Part shown: one piece after another, positions 42,650-50,495 of the stretch
Position numbering within the stretch: position 1 is the first letter of the stretch
Layout of the letters: each line of letters opens with the position of its first letter
From: Bradyrhizobium betae
Lineage (GTDB): Bacteria > Pseudomonadota > Alphaproteobacteria > Rhizobiales > Xanthobacteraceae
Direction of reading: 5' to 3'
Assembly (NCBI RefSeq): GCF_004123905.1
Contig: NZ_MZXW01000008.1
Coordinates: 62,001-126,000 of the forward strand
Length of the DNA: 64,000 bases
Position numbers and translations under genes: made by a program
The notes under the pieces: generated by a model
Seen by the model: the letters and a program-made list of their open reading frames with translations, nothing else
What the model was told of the DNA's origin: nothing
Database searches by the model: none

Positions 42650-44161
42650 GTGACAAAAGACCCGCAAGCAAAGCGCAAGCCGGAAAATTGCGCCTTCGTC
42701 ATTTTTGGTGTCACCGGTGACCTCACTCACCGTCTCGTGATGCCGTCGCTGTACAATCTGGCCGCCGAGCACCTGCTGCCGGAGAAGTTCTGTGTCGTCG
42801 GCGTGGCCCGCAAAGGCCAGTCGGATGACGAGCTGCGGGAAAGCCTGATGAAGGGCCTGCGCCAGTTCGCAACGCGGCCCATTGACGACGACATCGCCCG
42901 GAAGCTGCTGGAATGCGTGACATTCGTCGAGGCCGATCCGAAGGACCCGCCCTCGTTCGATCGCCTGCGCGAGCATCTGGATTCGCTCGAATGCGCGCAG
43001 GACACCGGCGGCAACCGGCTGTTTTATCTCGCGACCCCGCCGGCCGCCTTCGCGCCGACCGCGCGCGAGCTCGGCCGCACCGGCATGACGAAGGAGAACG
43101 GTGCCTGGCGGCGGCTCATCATCGAAAAGCCGTTCGGCACCGACCTCGAATCTGCGCGTGCGCTGAACGCCGAGCTGCTGAACATCATGGACGAGCACCA
43201 GATCTACCGGATCGATCACTATCTCGGCAAGGAGACGGTGCAGAACATTTTGGTGCTGCGCTTTGCCAATGGCATGTTCGAGCCGATCTGGAATCGTAAC
43301 CATATCGACCACATCCAGATCACCGTGGAAGAGAAGCTCGGCGTCGGTCATCGCGGCGGCTTCTATGATGCCACCGGCGCGCTACGCGACATGGTGCCGA
43401 ACCATCTGTTCCAGTTGATGTCGCTGGTCGCGATGGAGCCGCCGGCCCGCTTCGACGCGCATTCGGTGCGATCCGAAAAGGCGGAGGTGCTGACCTCGAT
43501 CCAGCGGCCGACCGAAGAGGAAGCGCTGAAGAGCTCGGTGCGTGCGCAATATCTGGCGGGCCGCATCGGCGACGACGAGATCACGGACTATCGCAAGACC
43601 GAGGACGTCAAGCCCGGCAGCACCACCGAGACCTTTGTCGCGCTGAAACTGATGATCGACAATTGGCGCTGGGCCGGCGTGCCCTTCTATCTGCGCACCG
43701 GCAAGGCGCTGGGCCACAAGCGCACCGAAGTCGCGATCAAGTTCAAGCAGGCGCCGCTGTCGATGTTCTCGGGCACGACGGTCGACCGGCTCTCGCAGAA
43801 CTTCCTCACCATCGGCATCGCGCCGACCGAGACGATCGAGCTCCAGTTCAACGCCAAGATTCCGGGGCCAAGCATCACGATCGACGGCGTCGAGATGAAA
43901 TTCAAGTACGGCGACTATTTCCAGGCCGATCCCTCCACCGGCTATGAGACGCTCATCTACGACTGCATGATCGGCGACAACATCCTGTTCCAGCGCGCCG
44001 ACGGCGTCGAGGCCGGATGGCAGGCGGTGCAGCCGTTCCTCGATGCGTGGAAAAATGCCGGCACCAACGGCATCGAGACCTATGAAGCCGGCAGCGACGG
44101 GCCGGCCTGCGCCGACGAGCTGCTGCGGCGCGACGGGCGAAGCTGGCGGAAATTTTCGTGA
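42650..44161 (+). CDS. zwf: glucose-6-phosphate dehydrogenase
   Basis: 503 residues from a GTG. The coenzyme motif FVIFGVTGDLTHRLVMPSLYNL is near residue 17. The active-site block IYRIDHYLGKETVQNILVLRFAN (about residues 184-206) is complete, with its lysine and histidine. It converts glucose-6-phosphate to 6-phosphogluconolactone with NADP+ or NAD+. The stop codon overlaps the pgl start (TGATG). Confidence 0.97.
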   Translation: MTKDPQAKRKPENCAFVIFGVTGDLTHRLVMPSLYNLAAEHLLPEKFCVVGVARKGQSDDELRESLMKGLRQFATRPIDDDIARKLLECVTFVEADPKDPPSFDRLREHLDSLECAQDTGGNRLFYLATPPAAFAPTARELGRTGMTKENGAWRRLIIEKPFGTDLESARALNAELLNIMDEHQIYRIDHYLGKETVQNILVLRFANGMFEPIWNRNHIDHIQITVEEKLGVGHRGGFYDATGALRDMVPNHLFQLMSLVAMEPPARFDAHSVRSEKAEVLTSIQRPTEEEALKSSVRAQYLAGRIGDDEITDYRKTEDVKPGSTTETFVALKLMIDNWRWAGVPFYLRTGKALGHKRTEVAIKFKQAPLSMFSGTTVDRLSQNFLTIGIAPTETIELQFNAKIPGPSITIDGVEMKFKYGDYFQADPSTGYETLIYDCMIGDNILFQRADGVEAGWQAVQPFLDAWKNAGTNGIETYEAGSDGPACADELLRRDGRSWRKFS

Positions 44162-44910
44162 TGGAAGCGGCCGACCAGCCGAAGCTGATCATCGAGGCCG
44201 ATGCCGAGGCGCTGGCGCAGGCCGCCGCCAACCGGGTAATGGCGCGCATTGGCGCCAATCCCGGACGGATCGCGATCTGCCTGACCGGCGGCTCCAGCCC
44301 GAAGAAGCTCTATCAGCTGCTCGGCAGCGATACCTGGCGTGGCAAGATCCCGTGGGACCGCGTGCACTGGTTCATCGGCGATGAACGCTTCGTGCCCGAC
44401 AGCGATCCCCTCAACAACATGGCGGTCGCGCGTGCGACCTTCCTCGATCACAATGCGCCCTCCGGCCAAATCCACCCGATCCCGACCACGGCTGAAAATC
44501 CGGATCAAAGCGCCGACGCCTACGCGCGCGAGCTGCAAGCCTTCTACGGTTCTGAAAGCCTCGATCCGTCGCGGCCGCTGTTCGACCTGGTTTTGATGGG
44601 CGCAGGGCCGGACGGCCACACCGCCTCGCTCTTTCCGGGCTATCCCGCTGTCGAGGAGACCGCGCGCTGGGTCGTGGGCGTGCCCAAGGCCAATGTGGCG
44701 CCTTTCGTGCCGCGGGTCTCGCTGACCCTGCCCGCGCTGGCGTCCTGCCGCGAAATGCTGTTCGAGATTGCAGGGCATGACAAGCAGCCGATCTTGACGC
44801 GCCTGCTCAATGGCGAGACTCTCCCGGCCGTACGCGCGCGCTCGAATGGTGAGACCGTCTGGCTCGTCGACCAGGCCGCGCTTCCGGAGGAAATACGTGG
44901 CGGGCGTTGA
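44161..44910 (+). CDS. pgl: 6-phosphogluconolactonase
   Basis: 249 residues. CLTGGSSPKKLYQLLG, IGDERFVPDSDPLNN and LMGAGPDGHTASLFPG are the conserved blocks of the DevB/Pgl family. It hydrolyses the lactone made by Zwf. The ATG at 44161 overlaps the zwf stop, and a GTG directly before it is an alternative. Its 3' end overlaps the gluconokinase start by 14 bp. Confidence 0.95.
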   Translation: MEAADQPKLIIEADAEALAQAAANRVMARIGANPGRIAICLTGGSSPKKLYQLLGSDTWRGKIPWDRVHWFIGDERFVPDSDPLNNMAVARATFLDHNAPSGQIHPIPTTAENPDQSADAYARELQAFYGSESLDPSRPLFDLVLMGAGPDGHTASLFPGYPAVEETARWVVGVPKANVAPFVPRVSLTLPALASCREMLFEIAGHDKQPILTRLLNGETLPAVRARSNGETVWLVDQAALPEEIRGGR

Positions 44911-45427
44911 AGCACCTTGTGCATTGATCGTGATGGGCGTGTCGGGTTCGGGCAAGAGCACGGTTGCGGAATTGCTTGGCAAACGTCTCGGCTGGCGATT
45001 CGAGGACGGCGACAGCTTTCACCCCGCCAGCAATGTCGAGAAGATGCGGGCCGGCCACCCCCTCACCGACGAGGACCGCTGGCCCTGGCTCAACGCCATC
45101 GCCGACGAGATCGCTGCGGTTTGCGACAAGGGCGAGCACATCATCATCGCCTGCTCGGCGCTGAAGCACACCTATCGTGACGTGTTGCTGCGCGGACGCG
45201 ACGACGTTCGCTTCGTCTTCCTGAAGGGCACCAAGGAGCTGATCGCCGAGCGGCTCGCGCACCGCAAGGGGCACTTCATGCCGCCCGGGCTGCTGACGAG
45301 CCAGTTCACGACGCTGGAGCCGCCCGAGGCGAGCGAGCACGTCATCACCGTCTCGATCGACGAATCGGTCGAGGCGATCGTCGACGGGGTCATCAGGCAA
45401 TTGAAACTGGGCGGCGACAAACGCTGA
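44897..45427 (+). CDS. gntK: gluconokinase (GntK type)
   Basis: 176 residues from a GTG with GGAGG 6 nt before it. P-loop: MGVSGSGKSTVAELLG. Substrate region: EDGDSFHPASNVEKMRAGHPLTDEDRWPWL. It phosphorylates gluconate to 6-phosphogluconate, feeding Gnd directly. An upstream open extension within pgl has no homology and was excluded. With PQQ genes in the same region, gluconate from a periplasmic PQQ-glucose dehydrogenase could be its source; that dehydrogenase is not in the window. Confidence 0.94.
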   Translation: MAGVEAPCALIVMGVSGSGKSTVAELLGKRLGWRFEDGDSFHPASNVEKMRAGHPLTDEDRWPWLNAIADEIAAVCDKGEHIIIACSALKHTYRDVLLRGRDDVRFVFLKGTKELIAERLAHRKGHFMPPGLLTSQFTTLEPPEASEHVITVSIDESVEAIVDGVIRQLKLGGDKR

Positions 45428-45452
45428 GACCGAGAAACCCTAAGGTCCTGCC

Positions 45453-46265
45453 ATGACGAAAATCTCACTGGTCGTCTCCGACGTCGACGGCACGCTGCTG
45501 ACCAAGGACAAGACGCTGACCGAGCGCGCGAGGAGCGCGGTGCAACGGCTGCACCAGGCCGGCATCGGCTTCACCATCACCTCCAGCCGCCCCGCGATCG
45601 GCATGCGCTTCCTGATCGAGCCGCTGGCGCTGTGGCTGCCGGTTGGCCCGTTCAACGGCTCCTCGATCGTCGATCCCGAGATGAATCCGGTCGAGCAGCA
45701 TTTGATCCCGGCAAGCGCCGCCGAGCGCAGCTTGCAGATCCTGCGCGAATTCGGCGCCGACATCTGGCTGTTCACTTACGACAAATGGCTGATCGACAAT
45801 CCAAGCGGAAAGTACGTCGCGCATGAGCAGCACACGATCCGCTCCGAGCCCACGATCGTGACTGATTTCTCGCCGTATCTCGCCAGCGCCTGCAAGATCG
45901 TCGGCGCCAGCGCCGATGCAGCCGGCCTCGAGCGTTGCGAGAAGGCGATGCAGGAGGCGCTCGGCAGCGAGGCGACCGCAGTCCGCTCGCAGACCTATTA
46001 TCTCGACATCACCCCGCCCGGCTTCGACAAGGGCACCTTCGTGCAGGCCATGGCCAAGCGCCTCGGCATTTCCCTCGATGCGGTCGCCACCATCGGCGAC
46101 ATGCAGAACGACCTCGCGATGTTCCGCGTCAGCGGCACCTCGATCGCCATGGGCAACGCCACCGACAGCGTCAAGGACCAGGCCACGCACGTCACCGCGA
46201 CCAACGAGCAGGACGGTTTTGCGGAAGCGATGGAGATGATCTTGAAGTGGAATGGGGCGGGCTAG
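45453..46265 (+). CDS. Cof-type HAD-superfamily sugar-phosphate phosphatase
   Basis: 270 residues. HAD motif I is VVSDVDGTLLTKDK at the N-terminus. Motif IV is TIGDMQNDLAMF near residue 212, and a C2-type cap lies between. The family dephosphorylates sugar phosphates and similar metabolites in the cytoplasm. It lies 25 bp after gntK and is probably the last gene of the pentose phosphate operon. A plausible role is removal of excess or side-product sugar phosphates. Confidence 0.9.
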   Translation: MTKISLVVSDVDGTLLTKDKTLTERARSAVQRLHQAGIGFTITSSRPAIGMRFLIEPLALWLPVGPFNGSSIVDPEMNPVEQHLIPASAAERSLQILREFGADIWLFTYDKWLIDNPSGKYVAHEQHTIRSEPTIVTDFSPYLASACKIVGASADAAGLERCEKAMQEALGSEATAVRSQTYYLDITPPGFDKGTFVQAMAKRLGISLDAVATIGDMQNDLAMFRVSGTSIAMGNATDSVKDQATHVTATNEQDGFAEAMEMILKWNGAG

Positions 46266-46313
46266 TTAAAGCCTGTTGTTGTTGAATTGGTTGATCGGGC
46301 CGCGGTCTCTTAA

Positions 46314-46433
46314 CCTCTCCCGCTTGCGGGAGAGGTCGCCGCGTAGCGGCGGGTGAGGGTTCTCTCCTCTTGGGGATTCTCGCCCAGCGGAGAGACCCCC
46401 ACCCCAGCCCTCCCCCGCAAGCGGAAGAGGGAG
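46314..46433. repeat. third repeat family: CCTCTCCCGC palindrome
   Basis: The left part is a hairpin, CCTCTCCCGC-TT-GCGGGAGAGG (46314-46335). The right part has CCCTCCCCCGCAAGCGG and GAAGAGGGAG, and the two halves are broadly inverted. GTAGCGGCGGGTGAGGG lies between. It separates the converging HAD and GH15 genes and may act as a transcript end for both. Confidence 0.75.
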
Positions 46434-46467
46434 CGCACCTCCGCTGGTGATGCAGCCAAGGCGTTTA

Positions 46468-48333
46468 TTACTTCGACCGCTGCGCCGCCGGCTTCTGGCT
46501 CTCGTGCCTTGCCGCCGACAGATTATGCGCGGTGTTGATCAGGGCGATGTGGGTCAGCGCCTGCGGGAAATTGCCGGTCTGGCGCCGGGCGCCTGAATCA
46601 TATTCCTCGGCCAGCAGCCCGACGTCGTTGGCGATGCCGACCACGCGGTCGAGCAGGATCTGCGCCTTGTCGAGATCGCCGGCCAGCACATGGGCGTCGG
46701 CCAGCCACAGGGAGCAGGCCAGGAACGCACCCTCGATCGGCTGCTTCTCGTCGGAGATCTCGCGCGGATCGTGCCGCAAGACAAAACCGTCGCGCATCAT
46801 GTGCTTCTCGACGGCGGCGATGGTGCCGCGGATGCGCGGGTCCTCCGCCGGCAGGAAGCCGACGGCCGGCAGCAGCAGCACGCTGGCATCAAGCATTTTC
46901 GAGCCGTAGGACTCGACGAAGGCGTTTTCCTCGGCGTCAAAGCCCTTGTTGCAGACATCGCGGTGAATCGCCTCGCGCAGCGCGCGCCAATGCAGCAATG
47001 GCGCCTTGAAGCCAAACGTCTCGGCGCTCTTGATGCCGCGATCGAACGCGACCCAGGTCATCACCTTCGAGAAGACGTAGTGTCTTGGCTGGCCACGCCG
47101 CTCCCAGATGCCGTGATCGGGCTGATCCCAGACCTCGGCGAGATGATTGAGCACCGAACATTCCAGCGCCCAGGTGGTTTCATCATCGAGCTTGAGCTTG
47201 GCCATGCGCGACTGGTGGAAGGCGTCGATCAGCTCGCCATAAACGTCGAGCTGGAGCTGCGCATGCGCGGCATTGCCGATGCGCACCGGCTGCGAGCCCT
47301 CATAGCCGTCGAGCCAGCCCGCCTCCCATTCCAGCAGCCGCCGCTGGCCCCAGATGCCGTACATGATCTGCATGTTATCAGGCGATCCGGCCGCCGCGCG
47401 CAACAGCCAGTTGTGCCAGGCCAGGGCTTCCTCGGTATAGCCCGAGTTCATCAGCGCCAGCAGCGTGAAGGTGGCATCGCGCAGCCAGCAGAAGCGGTAG
47501 TCCCAATTCCTGCTACCACCGAGCTTCTCCGGCAACGAGGTGGTTGGCGCCGCGACGATGCCGCCGGTGGGAGCGAAGGTCAGCGCCTTCAGCGTGATCA
47601 GCGAACGCATGATGAGATCGCGATACTCGCCGTCATGCGTCGAGCGGCTGCTCCATTCCTGCCAGAATTTTTCGGTCTCCTGGAGCGCGATCTCGGGGTC
47701 GATCGGCGCGGGCGGATCGAGATGCGAGGGACCGTAGGTCAACACGAACGGCACGGTCTCGCCGGCCTTCACCTCGAAATCGGACACCGTGGTCATGTCC
47801 TCGCCACGGGTCTCGGCGGGCGTTCGCAGCACCGTCATGTCCTGGCCGGCGATGGCCAGCAGCGAATGGTCGATCCGCCGCACCCAGGGAATGGCGACGC
47901 CGAAGCCGAAGCGGAGCACAAGCTCCATCCGCATCTTCACCGTGCCCGTGACGCCGCGCACCAGCCGCACGATGTCGGAGGCCTTGCCGCGCGGCGGCAT
48001 GAAGTCGATCAGCGCGACGGTGCCGCTTTTCGTTTCAAAGCGCGTTTCGAGGATGAGGGTGTCGCCGAGATAGCGGCGCGAGATGGCCGTAACGTCCTCG
48101 CTTGGCGTGATCAGCCAGCGGCCGTTCCTGGGCGTGCCGAGGATGGCGGCAAAGCAGGCATCGGAATCGAAGGCCGGCCAGCACAGCCAGTCGATCGAGC
48201 CGTTGCGCCCCACCAGCGCCGCGGTCTCGCAGTCGCCGATCAGCGCATAGTCTTCGATCTTCTGCGACAATGTCTTGCGAGCCTTGGTCTTGCGAGCCTT
48301 GGAAACTGCCCTTGGAAAATCTCGGCCGATCAA
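46468..48333 (-). CDS. glycoside hydrolase family 15 protein (glucoamylase/trehalase-like)
   Basis: 621 residues if read from the TTG at 48333 that overlaps the malQ stop. A start near residue 22 (LSQKIEDYALIGDCETAALVG) gives the family N-terminus. The GH15 (alpha/alpha)6 barrel part includes WDYRFCWLRDATFTLLALMNSGYTEEA (about residues 297-323) and YGSKMLDASVLLLPAVGFL. Members of this bacterial group hydrolyse alpha-glucans or trehalose, and the exact substrate is not readable. It is downstream of and coupled to malQ, so it belongs to the glucan/trehalose functions of this region. Confidence 0.88.
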   Translation of the reverse strand: MIGRDFPRAVSKARKTKARKTLSQKIEDYALIGDCETAALVGRNGSIDWLCWPAFDSDACFAAILGTPRNGRWLITPSEDVTAISRRYLGDTLILETRFETKSGTVALIDFMPPRGKASDIVRLVRGVTGTVKMRMELVLRFGFGVAIPWVRRIDHSLLAIAGQDMTVLRTPAETRGEDMTTVSDFEVKAGETVPFVLTYGPSHLDPPAPIDPEIALQETEKFWQEWSSRSTHDGEYRDLIMRSLITLKALTFAPTGGIVAAPTTSLPEKLGGSRNWDYRFCWLRDATFTLLALMNSGYTEEALAWHNWLLRAAAGSPDNMQIMYGIWGQRRLLEWEAGWLDGYEGSQPVRIGNAAHAQLQLDVYGELIDAFHQSRMAKLKLDDETTWALECSVLNHLAEVWDQPDHGIWERRGQPRHYVFSKVMTWVAFDRGIKSAETFGFKAPLLHWRALREAIHRDVCNKGFDAEENAFVESYGSKMLDASVLLLPAVGFLPAEDPRIRGTIAAVEKHMMRDGFVLRHDPREISDEKQPIEGAFLACSLWLADAHVLAGDLDKAQILLDRVVGIANDVGLLAEEYDSGARRQTGNFPQALTHIALINTAHNLSAARHESQKPAAQRSK

Positions 48334-50291
48334 CTCCCGCCGATCAGCGAACGTTCCCGCGTCGCGGCCTTCAAAGCCGCGAGATCGATCTTCGAGGCGA
48401 TCTTGTCGAGTGTGACAGGCAGGCGCTGGCGCCAGTTCGGATGTTCGTCGATCGTGCCGGGGATGTTGGGCTGGTCGAGCACGCCGAGCAGATCCTCCAG
48501 CGACACCGCCAGGAGCCGCGACGGCGTGCGCGACAGGAAGCCGAGCACCGAATAGAGGTCGTTGGCGGTAATGCCGTTCTGGCGCAGGATCTCGTCGAGC
48601 GCACCGAGCGCATTCCAGCGGGCCTGGTCGTCCTCGCCGGGATCGAGCCCGAGCGACAGCTTCATCCTGAGATCGCTGAAGGAGCGCCAGCCTGCATAGG
48701 TGCAGAGATCATGCGTGTTCAGCGTCACCAGCGCGTTCGGCCGGTAGAAGTCGATATTGCGGAAATGGCCGGCATCGTCCCGCTCGAACATCATGACGAG
48801 GTAGGACCAGATGCCGAAATCCTGCATGGTCTCGCGGAAACCTTCCGGCACGGTGCCGAGGTCCTCGCCGATCACGATGCACTTATGCGCCGCGCTCTCG
48901 CGCGCGATCGCGCCAAGCAGGGCCTCGAACGGCATCTGCACATAGGCGCCGTTATCAGGCTTGAAGCCGCGCGGCACGAGATAAAGCCGCTTCAGCCCGA
49001 GGACGTGATCGATCCGGATGGCGCCGGCATGGCGCATCGAGGCTGCCAGCATGTCCGCAAACGGCACGAAAGACTGCGCTTCGAGGCCGCCCGAGTTGAA
49101 GCCGGCGAGCCCCCAGTCCTGGCCTGCGGTGTTGAGCACGTCGGGCGGCGCGCCGACGGCGAGATGGCGCGAGATCGCGGTCTGCTCGTTCCAGGCATCG
49201 AAGCCGTTGGACTGCACGCCGACGGCGACGTCGAGATAGAGCCCGACACGCATGCCGAGCTGGCCCGCCAACTCCTTGGCCGCATGCAATTGGCTATCGG
49301 CCGTCCATTGCACGAATTCGACGAATTCGACCTCGTGTCTGTCGGGGCCGTTGCGCAGCTCCGCGCATTTGGCCTCATCCGGCTGCTGCCATTCCACCGG
49401 CCATTCCCACCACGGCGCCGTGAAGCGATGGCGCAGCACTTCGAAGCAGGCAAAGCGGGACAACAACGGCGCGCGCTCGGCCCGGAAGGCGTCGAACTGG
49501 TTGCGGCGGACACCGCTCGCACTCTTCACAAAGCTGTTGAAGGCCGCGCGCAGGCCCAGCCATTTCAGCGCCGCCATGTCGGCATAGGGGACGCGGTCGC
49601 CGTCACGCAGCCGCGCGGCGGTTGCGGTGGCATCAGGCACGAGATCGGCGGAATATTCCGGGATCGCCTCGACGTCGATATAGAGCGGATTGAGAAACAG
49701 CCGGCTGTTCGGCGAATAGGGGCTGCAATCGGCCGGGTGATTGTCGAACAGGACATGCAGCGGGTTGAGCCCGACACCGTCGGCGCCGAGTTGCTTGGCG
49801 AGCCGGACGAGGCCGGCAAGGTCGGTGAAATCGCCGATGCCCCAATTGCGATCCGAGCGGATGCTGTAGAGCTGGACGGCGAGCAGCCAGCCGCGGTCGA
49901 AATCGCCACCAAAGGCGCGCTCGGGTGCCACGATCATGGGCACGTCTTCCGTTGCTCCTTCGGCGTCGGTCAGCGTCAACCGGTGATAACCGAGCGGCAG
50001 GTCGGCGGGCCAGGCGATCACGGGCTCGCGCGTCTCGCCTTGTGCGATCAGATTGCCGTTGCCGGTGATGCCCCATTTCAGCGGCGGCGCGCCGATGGCC
50101 GCCAATTCGGTGCGCGCATGTCGCAAGGCACGCACCACGACGGGCCCGCCGACGAAGCGATAGACCCGCTTCTCCGGCAGGGCGTCGAGGATGGATTGGA
50201 GCGCCTCGGGCGCGGTGACCCGCAACTTTCCGAGGGCGTCTACGAATTCGGACTGAACGCCCTTGATCTGGGCTTGAGCTAAAAGATCCAT
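48330..50291 (-). CDS. malQ: 4-alpha-glucanotransferase (amylomaltase)
   Basis: About 653 residues, GH77. Catalytic blocks are intact: nucleophile Asp in IRIDHVLGLKRLY, acid/base Glu in VIGEDLGTVPEG, and the third Asp in LNTHDLCTYAGW. An N-terminal extension of about 150 residues precedes the barrel, as in other proteobacterial MalQ. It transfers glucan chains between maltodextrins. ATG 50291 gives MDLLAQAQIKG; six upstream codons are open but short. It is divergent from the glgE-like gene with a 204-bp spacer, and its stop overlaps the GH15 start. Confidence 0.95.
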   Translation of the reverse strand: MDLLAQAQIKGVQSEFVDALGKLRVTAPEALQSILDALPEKRVYRFVGGPVVVRALRHARTELAAIGAPPLKWGITGNGNLIAQGETREPVIAWPADLPLGYHRLTLTDAEGATEDVPMIVAPERAFGGDFDRGWLLAVQLYSIRSDRNWGIGDFTDLAGLVRLAKQLGADGVGLNPLHVLFDNHPADCSPYSPNSRLFLNPLYIDVEAIPEYSADLVPDATATAARLRDGDRVPYADMAALKWLGLRAAFNSFVKSASGVRRNQFDAFRAERAPLLSRFACFEVLRHRFTAPWWEWPVEWQQPDEAKCAELRNGPDRHEVEFVEFVQWTADSQLHAAKELAGQLGMRVGLYLDVAVGVQSNGFDAWNEQTAISRHLAVGAPPDVLNTAGQDWGLAGFNSGGLEAQSFVPFADMLAASMRHAGAIRIDHVLGLKRLYLVPRGFKPDNGAYVQMPFEALLGAIARESAAHKCIVIGEDLGTVPEGFRETMQDFGIWSYLVMMFERDDAGHFRNIDFYRPNALVTLNTHDLCTYAGWRSFSDLRMKLSLGLDPGEDDQARWNALGALDEILRQNGITANDLYSVLGFLSRTPSRLLAVSLEDLLGVLDQPNIPGTIDEHPNWRQRLPVTLDKIASKIDLAALKAATRERSLIGGS

Positions 50292-50369
50292 TCGGCACGC
50301 AGCTTGCAAGCCAGTTTCTGGCCGGGGGTATCGATTTTAACGAGGCGGTGGAAGACGTTAGTCAGGGTC

Positions 50370-50426
50370 AACTCGCCAACCGCGCTGGCCGTTCCCTGGG
50401 GAACCAATGACACACAAGCGGCTTTC
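50370..50426. promoter_or_regulatory. back-to-back EcfG-like elements between malQ and the glgE-like gene
   Basis: GTTCCC-TG-GGGAAC (50391-50404) places a GGAAC element pointing each way. To the right, 17 nt later, is CTTT (50422-50425). To the left, 17 nt later on the minus strand, is AGTT (50373-50370). Each matches CGTT at three of four bases. Leaders would be about 63 and 70 nt. Alternatively the 14-bp palindrome is an operator. The rest of 50292-50495 shows only a TATA-rich patch near 50427-50440. Confidence 0.4.
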
Positions 50427-50495
50427 TATATAGGTATAAAGCGTAGGTTCCCGACAAGGGAAACGGGCTCCTGCTTTCTTGTCAATGGCATCACC

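Noticed and set aside
46690..48555. 621-codon open frame on the plus strand
   Set aside because: It is antisense to the GH15 gene. Composition is rich in Arg, His, Gln and Ala as expected for a shadow frame, and no motif is present.
48270..50282. 670-codon open frame on the plus strand
   Set aside because: It is antisense to malQ, which has all GH77 catalytic blocks. No start context or domain supports it.
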